Source: Bacillus sp. AFS055030 (GTDB lineage: Bacteria; Bacillota; Bacilli; Bacillales; Bacillaceae_G). From it: a stretch of DNA of 64,000 nucleotides. The DNA lies in assembly GCF_002574545.1 (NCBI RefSeq), contig NZ_NUGT01000015.1, forward strand, positions 179,921 to 243,920, in the 5' to 3' direction. Position numbers and translations under genes: made by a program. The notes below the pieces were generated by a model, which was not told the origin of the DNA, made no database searches, and saw nothing but the letters and a program-made list of their open reading frames with translations. Each line of letters opens with the position of its first letter. Positions within the stretch are counted from its first letter, which is position 1. Of this stretch, positions 31,850 through 41,451 are shown one piece after another.

Positions 31850-32392
31850 TTATTTAGGACCAGTCTGAACCTTGCTCGTTAACATTTTATAGCAAAGACC
31901 AATTGCACTTATTATGAAAAGCCAAGCCGCTAGATGAAACATAAATTGAATGTCAATCGATTCAAGTAAAGTGCCTACACCTATAATACAGATAGCAGTT
32001 ACAAAAGACGTCCAAAATAAGTAACTTCTATAAAAATCAGATGAAGCGTTCATAAATAATTTCTTTTCAGCAATTTTGAATAACGCAGTAAATCCTCCAA
32101 ATAAAACTTGCCCAATATAGACGATTTTAATATTATCGATCAAAGGCAGTGAAAAAAACAATAAACAGCAAAATAATGAGTGGAATATCATTAATAAAAA
32201 TGGTGAAACCCGGTCAACGAATCGGCCTCCAAAGTATACTACCACACTTAAACTTAATGAAAAAAGTCCATATAATAAACTAAATACATCATATGCATCT
32301 CCTATATTCCTTAAGAAGAGGACATAATATGGAAATACTAAAGAACTGCTAAATCCAATAATACTTAGTAATGCGATTAAAAAACGGTTCAT
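31850..32392 (-). CDS. half-size MFS-type membrane protein
   Basis: A 180-residue protein with six predicted spans, about half of a normal MFS transporter. It carries YFGGRFVDRVSPF, the loop 2-3 MFS motif, so it corresponds to one six-helix half. It starts 4 bp after the stop of the FAD oxidase gene with GGGGAG at 7 nt, so it is translated with it; longer frames back to 32449 overlap the neighbour and lack a site. It may be a relic, a dimer-forming half transporter, or a membrane partner of the oxidase. Confidence 0.65.
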   Translation of the reverse strand: MNRFLIALLSIIGFSSSLVFPYYVLFLRNIGDAYDVFSLLYGLFSLSLSVVVYFGGRFVDRVSPFLLMIFHSLFCCLLFFSLPLIDNIKIVYIGQVLFGGFTALFKIAEKKLFMNASSDFYRSYLFWTSFVTAICIIGVGTLLESIDIQFMFHLAAWLFIISAIGLCYKMLTSKVQTGPK

Positions 32393-32396
32393 AGGA

Positions 32397-33833
32397 TTAC
32401 TCCCCATAGTTTTCATAAAATGTATTGATAAATACATTATTTGGATCAAACTCTCTTTTCTTATTGAAAAAATCTTGCGTTTTAGGGTATGCCCTTATCA
32501 TTTGTTGCTTAGACTGATAAGGATAATACGGTAAATAATAAGTTCCTTTATGCGCCAAAGTTAGATCAGTCCACTTTTGGATTACTTCTTTTGCATATTG
32601 AACAGAATCCTTATCTTTACCGTGTTGAATCAATACAACGAAAGCAAACATATCATCTTTCGCATAATTCATGACTGTTTCATGATCTTTTTCAACGTAA
32701 CGAATCGTTATATTTAATATATTTAAATTTTCATATTGTAAATATTCTCTAACATCATCAATGAAGCGAGTAAATTCATTTACAGGTACAAAAAATTCCT
32801 GTAATACTTGTGTATCTTGACGGTCATCGAATTCCATAAACTTACTTTCAGAGCGCATGACATTATTACGAGTTTCGTAGTTTCCATTTAGCGAGTGAAT
32901 AAAGCGATATTGGAAATCCCAAAAAAGATTTTTACCCATGTCCGAAGTTCTGGACATACCAAGTGCAAACTTCGGTAAAAAAGTGGAATGATCTTCCTTC
33001 AGCTCTTGATCTGAATCGGACATTTTACGGGATGTTGCCATATAATTAATTGCATAAACCTTATTAAAAAAACTATCTGGCGCAACTGAAATTCTAGCTA
33101 TATGCATTCTTGCCTCTTCGTTTTCTAAAACGTTCTTGTTAAAATAATTTGGATACTTCTTATAGTCCATCGTTTTTGTTTCTACTCGATATAATTCATT
33201 ATCTGTTAATTGGAACTCTACTTCTAAAATAATTCCAAATAATCCATATCCTCCTAATACATAAGGAAATAATTCCTTATTCTCCGTGCGGCTTACTTTT
33301 ATTACTTTTCCTTCTGGTGTTAATAATGTAAACCAATTAACAGTACTAGCTAATGAGTGATTCCGAATGTCCCGACCATGTGCGTTCACACTTAATGAAC
33401 CACCTACTGAGAAGATTTCTTGTGACTGAGTTACTTTTAATGCGAGATGATACGGATTAATCGCTTTTTGTATATCTCCCCATGTAGCACCACTTTGAAC
33501 GATCACCGTCTTTTGAATAGGATCCACTTTTTTAACTTTATTAAATGTTTTTAAATCAATGACCACACCATCTTTATAATATGTATGCCCCCCTTGACTA
33601 TGTCGCTCTCCCGCAATGGATACCGTCTTGCCTTGTTTTTTTGCATCGATTACAATTTTCTTTAATTGCTCTACTTCCTTTCCTTTCACAATACGATCAA
33701 TTTTAGTAGGAAGAAGATGGCCAACATCATCAATCACTCCATGCTTTAGAGGGGAAGGTTTATTCCAAAGCGTATGTAAAACTGTCACAAACACGGTTAA
33801 GAGGAGTATTCCTACAAATATTCTTTTCCCCAT
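32397..33833 (-). CDS. membrane-anchored FAD-binding oxidoreductase
   Basis: A 478-residue protein with an N-terminal membrane anchor (about 4-24) and a PCMH/VAO-type FAD domain: GERHSQGGHTYYKDGVVIDL and VGGSLSVNAHGRD, then a long C-terminal cap. The fold is shared with L-gulonolactone and sugar oxidases and DprE1-like enzymes. With its anchor it would act at the outer face of the membrane. AGGAGG precedes the ATG. It is followed by a half-size MFS gene. The substrate is unknown. Confidence 0.78.
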   Translation of the reverse strand: MGKRIFVGILLLTVFVTVLHTLWNKPSPLKHGVIDDVGHLLPTKIDRIVKGKEVEQLKKIVIDAKKQGKTVSIAGERHSQGGHTYYKDGVVIDLKTFNKVKKVDPIQKTVIVQSGATWGDIQKAINPYHLALKVTQSQEIFSVGGSLSVNAHGRDIRNHSLASTVNWFTLLTPEGKVIKVSRTENKELFPYVLGGYGLFGIILEVEFQLTDNELYRVETKTMDYKKYPNYFNKNVLENEEARMHIARISVAPDSFFNKVYAINYMATSRKMSDSDQELKEDHSTFLPKFALGMSRTSDMGKNLFWDFQYRFIHSLNGNYETRNNVMRSESKFMEFDDRQDTQVLQEFFVPVNEFTRFIDDVREYLQYENLNILNITIRYVEKDHETVMNYAKDDMFAFVVLIQHGKDKDSVQYAKEVIQKWTDLTLAHKGTYYLPYYPYQSKQQMIRAYPKTQDFFNKKREFDPNNVFINTFYENYGE

Positions 33834-33868
33834 GTTCTTTTCCTCCTAATAAAAAAAATAAATTTAAG

Positions 33869-33920
33869 CGTTAAAAAAGACGTGCTTACACTAATGTATA
33901 ATACACGTCTTATTTTAACG
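33869..33920 (-). terminator. terminator after ydbT
   Basis: AAGACGTG/CACGTCTT, extended outward by CGTTAAAA/TTTTAACG, with a large loop; T run on the minus strand. Confidence 0.75.
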
Positions 33921-33943
33921 ATCTGTGCTTATTTAATATGATA

Positions 33944-35365
33944 TTAACTAAACCAACCAATCATTCGATTTACGTCTTTTTCATCTAAATGTCTTACTTG
34001 ATAAGTACGTCCAAATTGGCTCGAAAGAATCGTAATATAGATCGATTTTAGTTTGACTCTTTTTTGCAGGAAACTTTGTTCACCGATCAATACTTGTATT
34101 CTCTCTTTTGGTAAAATCGCGGTTGTTCTAGAGAAATAACCAGACTGAACGATCACAGTTCGATCTAATAATGTATAGCCTGCATTTCTAAATCCTAATT
34201 CCCCTATAAATAGACCGAAAAATACAATGCCATAAACCCAGAAGTGAATAAATGGAAGAAATACAATTCCACTTGCTAGTAGAAGAAATGTAATCGTCAT
34301 TCTTGAATAATACGTTTTTCGAGCTCTTTTCGGTGCTCTGTTTGATATTTCATCATAGTTAATAGAAGGAATAAAATTTTTTAAAAATAATTGGACATCC
34401 TTCGTTTTTATAAACGGATGTAGAACATGTCTACCTTGTTCCTGCTTATCCCCCATGCCAACAGCTTCTACGTATACAGTCGAATAGCCAAATAATTGAC
34501 GAATAATCCCTTCTTTTACAACTACTCCTTGAATTCGTTTTAAAGAAACCGTAAATTCATTTTTTTCGAATAACCCTCTTGTAATAATAATTCGATCATC
34601 TTTTCTTTGGACAGTAAAGTTTGCAAACTTTAATATGTATCGAATGGTTGAAAAAATTAGGGCAAGTAATAAACTACCTAAAAATACAATAAAGAACATC
34701 ATGTAAGTGAATGTTTGTATTTGATTATATATTGACACATAAATACTATGAGGCAGTAAATCCTCGATTTGTGAAAATAATGATGCTAACACGGCAAAAG
34801 CTAGTCCGACTTCAAAGGAAGTAATTCCAGCTAAAAAAAGTTTTCTCGTTTCAATTGTTAAACTTATATCTACTAATGGCACTGCTTGTACACTATTTTC
34901 CTCAGCTACAACCAAACCTACTTTTTTCTTTTTAGAGTTTAATACTTCATTTTTTAATGAAAGTGCCACTTCTTTAGGTATTGCATTTAATATACCTTCA
35001 GCTTTTTTTCCACCAGCTGTTTCAATTCGTACGCTCACCACATTAAAAAACTGTTGAATAAATCCAGCATTAATTGAAAAAGATTGAATGCGTTCTTTTT
35101 GAATAAATGTATTCTCTATTACAAATAATCCTGAACGAATTCTAAATTCATCTTCCGTTATATAGTAAGTAAATCGATACCATTTTATGATTGCTGAAGC
35201 AACTGGAAAAATAATCAGAACTGCAGCAAACAAATATTGAAACATTGACCCTTTACCACCTGAAAGTAAAAGTATAATAAGTGGTATTAGTACGTTTTTA
35301 ATTTGTTCTAAAAATACGGTAAGGATATAAGCTGGATGTTGTCTTTTCGGCTCATACATCGTCAT
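33944..35365 (-). CDS. ydbT: bPH2-domain membrane protein YdbT
   Basis: A 473-residue membrane protein with three PH-like (bPH2/DUF304) domains separated by pairs of membrane spans. Signature pieces: TEDEFRIRSGLFVIENTFIQKERIQS, DRIIITRGLFEKNEFTVSLKRIQG and DRTVIVQSGYFSRTTAILPKERIQV. In B. subtilis ydbS-ydbT raises resistance to some bacteriocins such as amylocyclicin. The gene overlaps ydbS by 14 bp. A GTG one codon earlier is possible; the ATG at 35365 is better spaced from AAGGA. Confidence 0.87.
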   Translation of the reverse strand: MTMYEPKRQHPAYILTVFLEQIKNVLIPLIILLLSGGKGSMFQYLFAAVLIIFPVASAIIKWYRFTYYITEDEFRIRSGLFVIENTFIQKERIQSFSINAGFIQQFFNVVSVRIETAGGKKAEGILNAIPKEVALSLKNEVLNSKKKKVGLVVAEENSVQAVPLVDISLTIETRKLFLAGITSFEVGLAFAVLASLFSQIEDLLPHSIYVSIYNQIQTFTYMMFFIVFLGSLLLALIFSTIRYILKFANFTVQRKDDRIIITRGLFEKNEFTVSLKRIQGVVVKEGIIRQLFGYSTVYVEAVGMGDKQEQGRHVLHPFIKTKDVQLFLKNFIPSINYDEISNRAPKRARKTYYSRMTITFLLLASGIVFLPFIHFWVYGIVFFGLFIGELGFRNAGYTLLDRTVIVQSGYFSRTTAILPKERIQVLIGEQSFLQKRVKLKSIYITILSSQFGRTYQVRHLDEKDVNRMIGWFS

Positions 35366-35831
35366 CACTGATCCTTGCTAAGTAGATAATTTTATCTCTA
35401 AGCTTTTCTGCATCGTGGTGTTCTAAGCCTTCAATTTCATGTGTGGTAGCTGCCGTGGAAATATTCACTGTAGATAAACCGTATCGACGCAGTATTGGTC
35501 CTACTTCTGTCGTCACGTGTTGAACTCTGACCATAGGAATGACAATTCGTTTAATAACAAATATTCCTTTTTGAATTTCTAACTCATTTTCATAAATCTC
35601 ATATGCGGTATATTTCATTTTTAGTCTTGGTAAAAATAAAGTTAAAAAAATAATTAACGTTATAACGACACATATCATCATCATTAAAATAAAGAAGGGA
35701 AGTGAAAAAGATCTCATAAGAAAATAATAGATAATTGGTAAAGTAACTAAAGAGATACTGCTTAATAGTGATGTAATTCTCCATACCGACCTCATTTTAG
35801 GTGATGGTCTTTGTGATGGATTTGCTCTCAT
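35352..35831 (-). CDS. ydbS: bPH2-domain membrane protein YdbS
   Basis: A 159-residue protein with two membrane spans (about 18-66) and one PH-like domain (YTAYEIYENELEIQKGIFVIKRIVIPMVRVQHV). Partner of YdbT; the two genes overlap, and the complex is expected in the cell membrane. AAAGGTGA precedes the ATG. In relatives the pair is linked to protection against membrane-active peptides. Confidence 0.87.
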   Translation of the reverse strand: MRANPSQRPSPKMRSVWRITSLLSSISLVTLPIIYYFLMRSFSLPFFILMMMICVVITLIIFLTLFLPRLKMKYTAYEIYENELEIQKGIFVIKRIVIPMVRVQHVTTEVGPILRRYGLSTVNISTAATTHEIEGLEHHDAEKLRDKIIYLARISDDDV

Positions 35832-36064
35832 TTAATCACCTTTTCTATCTCATTAATCTATCACTTACTATATCATACCATGAGACAAACTATTCACAAA
35901 CCTCCTATTTATCGACAAAGTTAAAAAAAGGTAATTTTCCCCATAAATTGAAGTGAAAATATCATTTATTTAAGCAATTTAAACAGATTGATTGAAAACT
36001 TTATTAATAAAAAAAGGCTATACCATAAAGTCCAACGTACAATGACCTATTTAGAAACCCCATT

Positions 36065-36850
36065 TCATTTTTGATAATTTGTTACAGATTCTCTAAAATT
36101 TACAATTACCTTAGCCTGCCCTTCTACAATCTTAGCAAATTCATCCATAGTAGTGTCATACTTAATATAAATTCTTGGTAAAAGATAGTTTTCATTCTTT
36201 GTACCTTTTTCTATAAAATATTCCGGATCTGTTGCTACTGCAAAAGAATAGTACTTTTTTGTTTCCTCAATTACTTTATCATTATGATAACCATAAGGAT
36301 ACGAGAGAGCTATCACAGCTTTTCCAGTAATCGATTGAATCTTCTCTTTGGAATCTTTCAATTCATGCTTATAATCATTGATCTTCCTTAAATCTGGATG
36401 AGTTGCAGTATGTGATTGGATTGAGAACATCCCTGAATCAGCCATCTTTTTTAAGTCCGTGCTAGAAAGACGATCTGGCCATCCAATATAGTCGGATATT
36501 GCAAAAATAGATGCTTTTGGTGTAAACGTATCCGATTTCAATTTTTGAAAGATTTTTACTACATTTAAGTTATTTTTATAACCGTCATCAATCGTAATAA
36601 ATATAGGTTTCTTTACTTTATTACGGTCTTTCCATTGCTCAAAAGTTAAAAGCGTAAATCCATGATCACGTAAATAGATCATTTGCTTTTCAAAATTCTC
36701 TGATGAGACAAACAAAGCTCTTACTCCGTGGCCAGTAAACTCATCAATGGAATGATAAATTAAAATTGGAATTTTATCTGCAGCATGTGTTTTTTCTGGC
36801 AACTGGATCCACAAAAATAGACATAGAAACAATAAAAATATCTTTCGCAT
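36065..36850 (-). CDS. secreted polysaccharide deacetylase
   Basis: A 261-residue NodB-type esterase with a signal peptide (cleavage after THA). Metal site Asp88-Asp89 (ITIDDGY), His147 and His151 (SHTATH), and SYPYGYHND as motif 3. Such YxkH/PgaB-like enzymes remove acetyl groups from N-acetylglucosamine in cell wall or exopolysaccharide. The TIDDGY form, rather than TFDDGP, is typical of the polysaccharide-chain branch. Single gene, ATG at 36850 with AGAGAGG. Confidence 0.83.
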   Translation of the reverse strand: MRKIFLLFLCLFLWIQLPEKTHAADKIPILIYHSIDEFTGHGVRALFVSSENFEKQMIYLRDHGFTLLTFEQWKDRNKVKKPIFITIDDGYKNNLNVVKIFQKLKSDTFTPKASIFAISDYIGWPDRLSSTDLKKMADSGMFSIQSHTATHPDLRKINDYKHELKDSKEKIQSITGKAVIALSYPYGYHNDKVIEETKKYYSFAVATDPEYFIEKGTKNENYLLPRIYIKYDTTMDEFAKIVEGQAKVIVNFRESVTNYQK

Positions 36851-37162
36851 AAAAATCCTCTCTTTACCTTTTTATTCTTTAGTGTTCCAATTTCCATTTT
36901 AACTATCATTTTTTCTAGCAATTTTATAGGATTGATTCGATCTGTTACCTACGCGTTAGATAATTCAATCATGCTTACCTTAACTAGTAATAAATGAAAG
37001 CCCGTTACTCATATGTAGTAACGGGCCTCTCTATTTAATGTTTTTTTAGATGAGTCAATTTGATCGAACTTCCCATGATAAGATAAAAGTTCATATTATT
37101 TCCGTGAAAATATTTTTGGTTTCTTTTCAACTTTAATCTACTTATTTTGATAAATTACTTCA
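36851..37162 (-). other. intergenic region with operon-end hairpin
   Basis: The only structure seen is a perfect 10-bp hairpin, GCCCGTTACT/AGTAACGGGC (37000-37026), after the yodQ gene. It is followed by TTTCATTT on the minus strand, a weak T run, so it is a probable terminator or RNA stabiliser of the yod operon. No reading frame of note. Confidence 0.6.
37000..37026 (-). terminator. hairpin after yodT-S-R-Q operon
   Basis: Perfect 10-bp GC-rich stem with 7-nt loop; poor T run, so moderately sure. Confidence 0.55.
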
Positions 37163-38431
37163 TTATTCATCTACGCCACACCAATCTAGTAAAGTGTATG
37201 CAATTACTTTTGCACAATGAATACATTCATCTAGATCAATGTATTCATTTGGGTAATGTGCAACTTTCGTTTCCCCTGGTCCAAAAACAATAGTAGGTAT
37301 TTGTTTTATTTGTGTAAATAATCCACCGTCTGTGCCCCATGGAGAGGCTTCAATAATCGGTTCTTTTTTATAAACAGTTTGATATGATTTCTTCAGCGAT
37401 TCCATAAATGGATGCAAAGGATCGATACTACCTGGTAACCATCTTGCTCCAAAAAATTCAACCTCAACCGGATTTTCAATAAACCAATCATCAATTAATG
37501 AGAGTGTTTTAAGCCACTTCGTTATTTCAAGTTTAGCCTCTTCGATTGTTTCATTTGGTGAAACACCTAATCTTCCTTCTAGCGTAACCAGATCTGAGAC
37601 AGAGGAGGGCCAAGTACCCCCATTTATTTTTCCAATATTAATTGGAATTGGGATTGGCACATTTTTGTAAAGTGGATCATCTAGTAATCTTGTATTTCGA
37701 ACTTTTTCTAATTGATTGATATGATTAATAACCATCATACTTTTTTCAATTGCACTAACGCCTTCATACCTCGTTCCACCGTGGGCAACTTTACCTTTTA
37801 CTTTTATTCGAAACCAAACACTACCTTGCTGTTTTGGAAATATTTTCATTTTAGTAGGTTCTGGGATAAGGACTGCATCTGCTTCGTATCCTCTTAAGAT
37901 CGTTGCTAGCGTCCCTGCCCCTCCGCTTTCTTCCTCAATAACACTTTCAAAATAGATATCGCCTTTAATCGGAATATTTAATTTTTTGATTGCCTCAATC
38001 GCAAATAGTGCTGCAACATTTCCGCCCTTCATATCTGTTGTTCCCCTGCCATATAAGCGATTTCCTACAATTGCACCACTATACGGATGAAGATCCCAAC
38101 TACTTAATTCACCCTCAGGAACTACATCAATATGACCATTTAAAATAATCGATCTACCATTTCCTGTTCCCTTAAAAATTGCAACGATATTCGGACTATC
38201 TTTAAATGAAGTTCGTTCTGAAATAAAATAAGATGATTTCGTTAATTCCTCAATTGACGGTTCAAAGACATCAATCACTAATCCAAGATTTCGTAAATAA
38301 TTTGAGATAATATTTTGTGCTCCTGCTTCATTGCCTGAAACACTTTTTTCACGAACGAGATGCTGAAGTAATTCAATTGCCTTGTTTTTATTTTTATGAA
38401 TGTAGTCATTAATTTTAGCTTTCAAATCCAA
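37163..38431 (-). CDS. yodQ: M20 family deacylase YodQ
   Basis: A 422-residue M20/ArgE-DapE-type metallo-hydrolase. Metal ligands: His100 and Asp102 (NGHIDVVP), Asp133 (GRGTTDMKGG), the catalytic Glu pair around 167-168 (IEEESGG), and the late HYPNEY histidine. By place and type it is YodQ, thought to deacylate an N-acylated beta-amino acid in the kamA-yod pathway. Start TTG at 38431, 6 bp after yodR. Last gene of the operon. Confidence 0.85.
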   Translation of the reverse strand: MDLKAKINDYIHKNKNKAIELLQHLVREKSVSGNEAGAQNIISNYLRNLGLVIDVFEPSIEELTKSSYFISERTSFKDSPNIVAIFKGTGNGRSIILNGHIDVVPEGELSSWDLHPYSGAIVGNRLYGRGTTDMKGGNVAALFAIEAIKKLNIPIKGDIYFESVIEEESGGAGTLATILRGYEADAVLIPEPTKMKIFPKQQGSVWFRIKVKGKVAHGGTRYEGVSAIEKSMMVINHINQLEKVRNTRLLDDPLYKNVPIPIPINIGKINGGTWPSSVSDLVTLEGRLGVSPNETIEEAKLEITKWLKTLSLIDDWFIENPVEVEFFGARWLPGSIDPLHPFMESLKKSYQTVYKKEPIIEASPWGTDGGLFTQIKQIPTIVFGPGETKVAHYPNEYIDLDECIHCAKVIAYTLLDWCGVDE

Positions 38432-38437
38432 TTTTGA

Positions 38438-39121
38438 TCACTCCCAACGATGAACAATTACATTTGGGTTCACAAATAGTGGAGCACCAGTTTTCTCTAT
38501 CACATCGCTGACTAAAAATGGAGACATTACTTCATTTAACCAAAGCTCTCCATTTTCTTTTTTAACTTCGATTACAGCCATTTCAGTAATAATTAAGTCT
38601 ACACAACTTGGAGATGTAAGCGGAAGTGTACATTCAGAGACTATTTTAGGATCACCATTTTTATTAGTATGGTTCATTAAAACAATTACTTTTTTTGATT
38701 TTTGAGCTAAGTCCATTGCGCCTCCAATTCCAGGTACTCTTTTACCAGGAACAATCCAATTTGCTAAATCGCCGTTTTTACTGACTTCAAGAGCACCTAG
38801 TACGGTTAAATCTAATAAGCCTTTTCGAATAATCGCAAAAGCTATGCTACTATCAAAATAACTGGAACCTGGAATTAGTGTTACAGGTAATCCTGCAGCA
38901 TTACATAAATTCTCGTCTTCTTCACCTTTTTGTGGAGTTGGCCCTAAACCTAACACACCATTTTCTGCATGAAACATTACTTGGCAATCATCTGGTAAGT
39001 AATTTGGGATCAGTGAAGGAATTCCAATCCCAAGGTTCACAATCATACCGCTCTTTACTTCTTTAGCTGCACGCTTTGCCATCATTTCCCTAGGATTTAT
39101 TTTTCCCAAACCCACTTCCAA
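38438..39121 (-). CDS. yodR: CoA-transferase subunit B YodR
   Basis: A 227-residue beta subunit of a family I CoA transferase (acetoacetate type). Catalytic Glu53 lies in HAENGVLGLGP, followed by the GDLANWIVPGK and GIGGAMDL motifs. It works with YodS. The start is a TTG at 39121 with GGAAGGAG just upstream, within the end of yodS (25-bp overlap). The acid it activates is thought to be a beta-amino acid derivative. Confidence 0.87.
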   Translation of the reverse strand: MEVGLGKINPREMMAKRAAKEVKSGMIVNLGIGIPSLIPNYLPDDCQVMFHAENGVLGLGPTPQKGEEDENLCNAAGLPVTLIPGSSYFDSSIAFAIIRKGLLDLTVLGALEVSKNGDLANWIVPGKRVPGIGGAMDLAQKSKKVIVLMNHTNKNGDPKIVSECTLPLTSPSCVDLIITEMAVIEVKKENGELWLNEVMSPFLVSDVIEKTGAPLFVNPNVIVHRWE

Positions 39122-39792
39122 TCCACTCCTTCCGATTGAACGACGTGGTTTACAAAAGCTCCTGGTACGATAATTTCTTCAGGGTCCAATGCGCCTAAAG
39201 GAACAATTTCATCAACTTCCGCAATCGTGATTTTTCCGGCCATTGCTACATAAGGATTCGTATTGCGAGCACTCTTATCAAAAACTAAATTCCCAAAAGG
39301 ATCTGCTTTCTTCGCATATACAATTGAAACATCTGAAATGAGAGGTGTTTCAACTAAATACTCTTTTCCAAATACATTCACCCTCTGCTTATCAACATCT
39401 ATTACACTATCAATCCCGATATCTACTAAAACGCCACCTAATCCAACCCCACCCGCTCGAATCCGTTCAATAAATGTACCTTGAGGGCTGAACTCTATTT
39501 CTAAAGTACCATCCGTCATTTGCTTTCCAGCATTCGGATTTGATCCAATATGCGTTGTAATCATTTTTTTAACTCTTTTAGCTGTCACTAATTGCCCGAT
39601 CCCAACATCAGGAAAACCCGTATCATTTCCTATTAGAGTAAGATCTTTAACACCTTTTTCTAAAATGCCCCTAATTAATGTTGGTGGGTTACCAATTCCT
39701 CCAAAACCACCAAACATTAACACCATATCATCTTTAAAATAAAGCAAAGCTTCTTCAATACTAATGATTTTACCGAAAGTATTGATGGCCAT
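39097..39792 (-). CDS. yodS: CoA-transferase subunit A YodS
   Basis: A 231-residue alpha subunit of the same CoA transferase: the glycine-rich GGFGGIGNPPTLI loop near residue 27-39 and the GGVGLGGVLVD segment mark the family. Its ATG overlaps the stop of yodT by one base (TAATG), with AAAGGAG upstream, so translation is coupled. Confidence 0.87.
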   Translation of the reverse strand: MAINTFGKIISIEEALLYFKDDMVLMFGGFGGIGNPPTLIRGILEKGVKDLTLIGNDTGFPDVGIGQLVTAKRVKKMITTHIGSNPNAGKQMTDGTLEIEFSPQGTFIERIRAGGVGLGGVLVDIGIDSVIDVDKQRVNVFGKEYLVETPLISDVSIVYAKKADPFGNLVFDKSARNTNPYVAMAGKITIAEVDEIVPLGALDPEEIIVPGAFVNHVVQSEGVDWKWVWEK

Positions 39793-41120
39793 TATTCAAT
39801 CTCCTTTGCTTCTTGATTTAGCTTTTTAAATACTTCCTTCAATAAAATTAGCAATTCATTTACTTGTGCATCAGTAATGACTAAAGGCGGGGAAAGCAAG
39901 AAACTATTTTCAGATCTTCCATATGGGCCACTAACAGATGGATAAAGTAATAATCCAAGGTTTTTAGCGATCTCAATCACACGATTTGTTACACTTTTAC
40001 AATTAAAGAATTCTTCATTTATTTCGATTCCAATCAGTAGACCTTCACCTCTGACATCGAATAGAAACGGATACTCTTTCTGCCATTCTTTTAGTTTTAA
40101 TTTAATCTTTTCACCTTGTATTTTAGAATTTTGTACTAATCCATTTTTTTCGACATAGTTTAAAACAGCTAAAGCTATACTTGTAGAAAGAGGATTCGCA
40201 CTAAATGTATGCCCACTCATCACAAGCCGACTACCTTCTAAAATAGGTTGCATTACACGATCACTTGCGATTGCCACTGCAATTGGCGTATAACCAGCAG
40301 CCAATCCTTTGCCGAGGACTAATAAATCCGGCACACAATTCCAATGATTCATTCCGAACATTTCACCAGTTCTACCTATTCCAGTCATTACTTCGTCCGC
40401 AATAAGTAGTACATCGTGTTTATCACAAATTTCTTTAATTTTTTCATAATATCCTTTTGGAGGAGTTAAAGCTGCTCCTGCCGCACCAACAATCGGTTCA
40501 GCTATAAAAGCTGCCACATTTTCCGAGCCTAATTTCAAAATTGTACGATCAAGTGCAGTAGCGCAAAGTAAACCACAATTTCCAGGCTCTAATTCAAATG
40601 GGCATCTTTTACAATACGGCGCTTCAACCATAGGATAATCCTCTAGTAGACTAGTAAAACGTTTCCTTCTTGAAGGATGACCTGACATTGATAAAGATCC
40701 GATTGTAATACCATGGTAGCTCATACTTCTTGATATAATCTTCGTTTTCGTATGAATTCCTCTTTCTTGAAAATGCTGAATTGCCATTTTCATAGCTGTT
40801 TCAGTTGCTTCTGTACCACTATTAACAAAAAAACTCCAGTTTAGATCACCGGGAGCTAGCTGAGCTATTTTTTCAGCTAATTGTTCTGCCGCCTCACTCG
40901 TAAACTGTGATCGATAAACAAACGCCACTTTAGACGCCTGCTTTACCATTTCATCAATTATTTCCTTTACACCATGCCCAATACTTGCAGCAACTGCACC
41001 TGATGAACCATCAATATATTTCTTTCCTTGCTTGTCCCATAGGTAGATTGTTTCTCCTTTATCAATTATTGGATAACGATCACCTACAAGTGGTTTTATT
41101 AAATAATCTCTTTTAGCCAT
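39792..41120 (-). CDS. yodT: class III aminotransferase YodT
   Basis: A 442-residue PLP enzyme of the omega-aminotransferase type, with Asp242 (ADEVMTG) and the Schiff-base Lys271 (LVLGKGLAAGYTP). In B. subtilis YodT heads the sigma-E operon yodT-S-R-Q-yodP-kamA of sporulating mother cells. Here the same order is kept for the first four genes but yodP and kamA are absent. GGTGAGGGAG precedes the ATG. I see no sure sigma-E promoter in 41121-41250. Confidence 0.85.
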   Translation of the reverse strand: MAKRDYLIKPLVGDRYPIIDKGETIYLWDKQGKKYIDGSSGAVAASIGHGVKEIIDEMVKQASKVAFVYRSQFTSEAAEQLAEKIAQLAPGDLNWSFFVNSGTEATETAMKMAIQHFQERGIHTKTKIISRSMSYHGITIGSLSMSGHPSRRKRFTSLLEDYPMVEAPYCKRCPFELEPGNCGLLCATALDRTILKLGSENVAAFIAEPIVGAAGAALTPPKGYYEKIKEICDKHDVLLIADEVMTGIGRTGEMFGMNHWNCVPDLLVLGKGLAAGYTPIAVAIASDRVMQPILEGSRLVMSGHTFSANPLSTSIALAVLNYVEKNGLVQNSKIQGEKIKLKLKEWQKEYPFLFDVRGEGLLIGIEINEEFFNCKSVTNRVIEIAKNLGLLLYPSVSGPYGRSENSFLLSPPLVITDAQVNELLILLKEVFKKLNQEAKEIE

Positions 41121-41280
41121 ACTCCCTCACCATCTTTCACTCAGATCTCATTACTATATATATAGTAGAAAGCGCATGAAGTTAGACTAATGAAAAACAA
41201 TAGGGTTTACTTCAAATAAATGTATGAGATGTATGGATGAAATAAGGTTAAGCAAATTCAAATGTTCATTTCAACACGAA

Positions 41281-41302
41281 AAAGACCACAAAGTTGTGGT
41301 CT
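41281..41302 (-). terminator. second terminator after yqjQ
   Basis: GACCACAA/TTGTGGTC with minimal loop, then TTTT on the minus strand; adjacent to a repeat trace. Confidence 0.65.
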
Positions 41303-41376
41303 CAGTCTGAAAATCAAGCTTTCTTTATTTAGCCTATAAAATCCTATTCTATTTAAAACCGAAATTATCTCTAAAT

Positions 41377-41414
41377 AAAAAAGCTTCGAGAAGATTCCTC
41401 TCAAAGCTTTTTTT
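41377..41414 (-). terminator. terminator after yqjQ
   Basis: AAAAAAGCTTTGAGA pairs with TCTCGAAGCTTTTTT (one mismatch) and ends in T on the minus strand, 38 bp after the stop. Confidence 0.85.
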
Positions 41415-41451
41415 GAACATCATCAAAGCTGTCTTTATTTAGCAGCTTCTG

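Larger units (their letters stand above)
41121..41451 (-). other. intergenic region with two terminators and repeat trace
   Basis: Besides the two terminators of yqjQ (41281-41302 and 41377-41414) it holds CAGTCTGAAAATCA at 41304-41317, shared with the repeat element at 5.2 kb, and an AT palindrome ACTATATATATAGT near 41152-41166 upstream of yodT. Confidence 0.5.
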
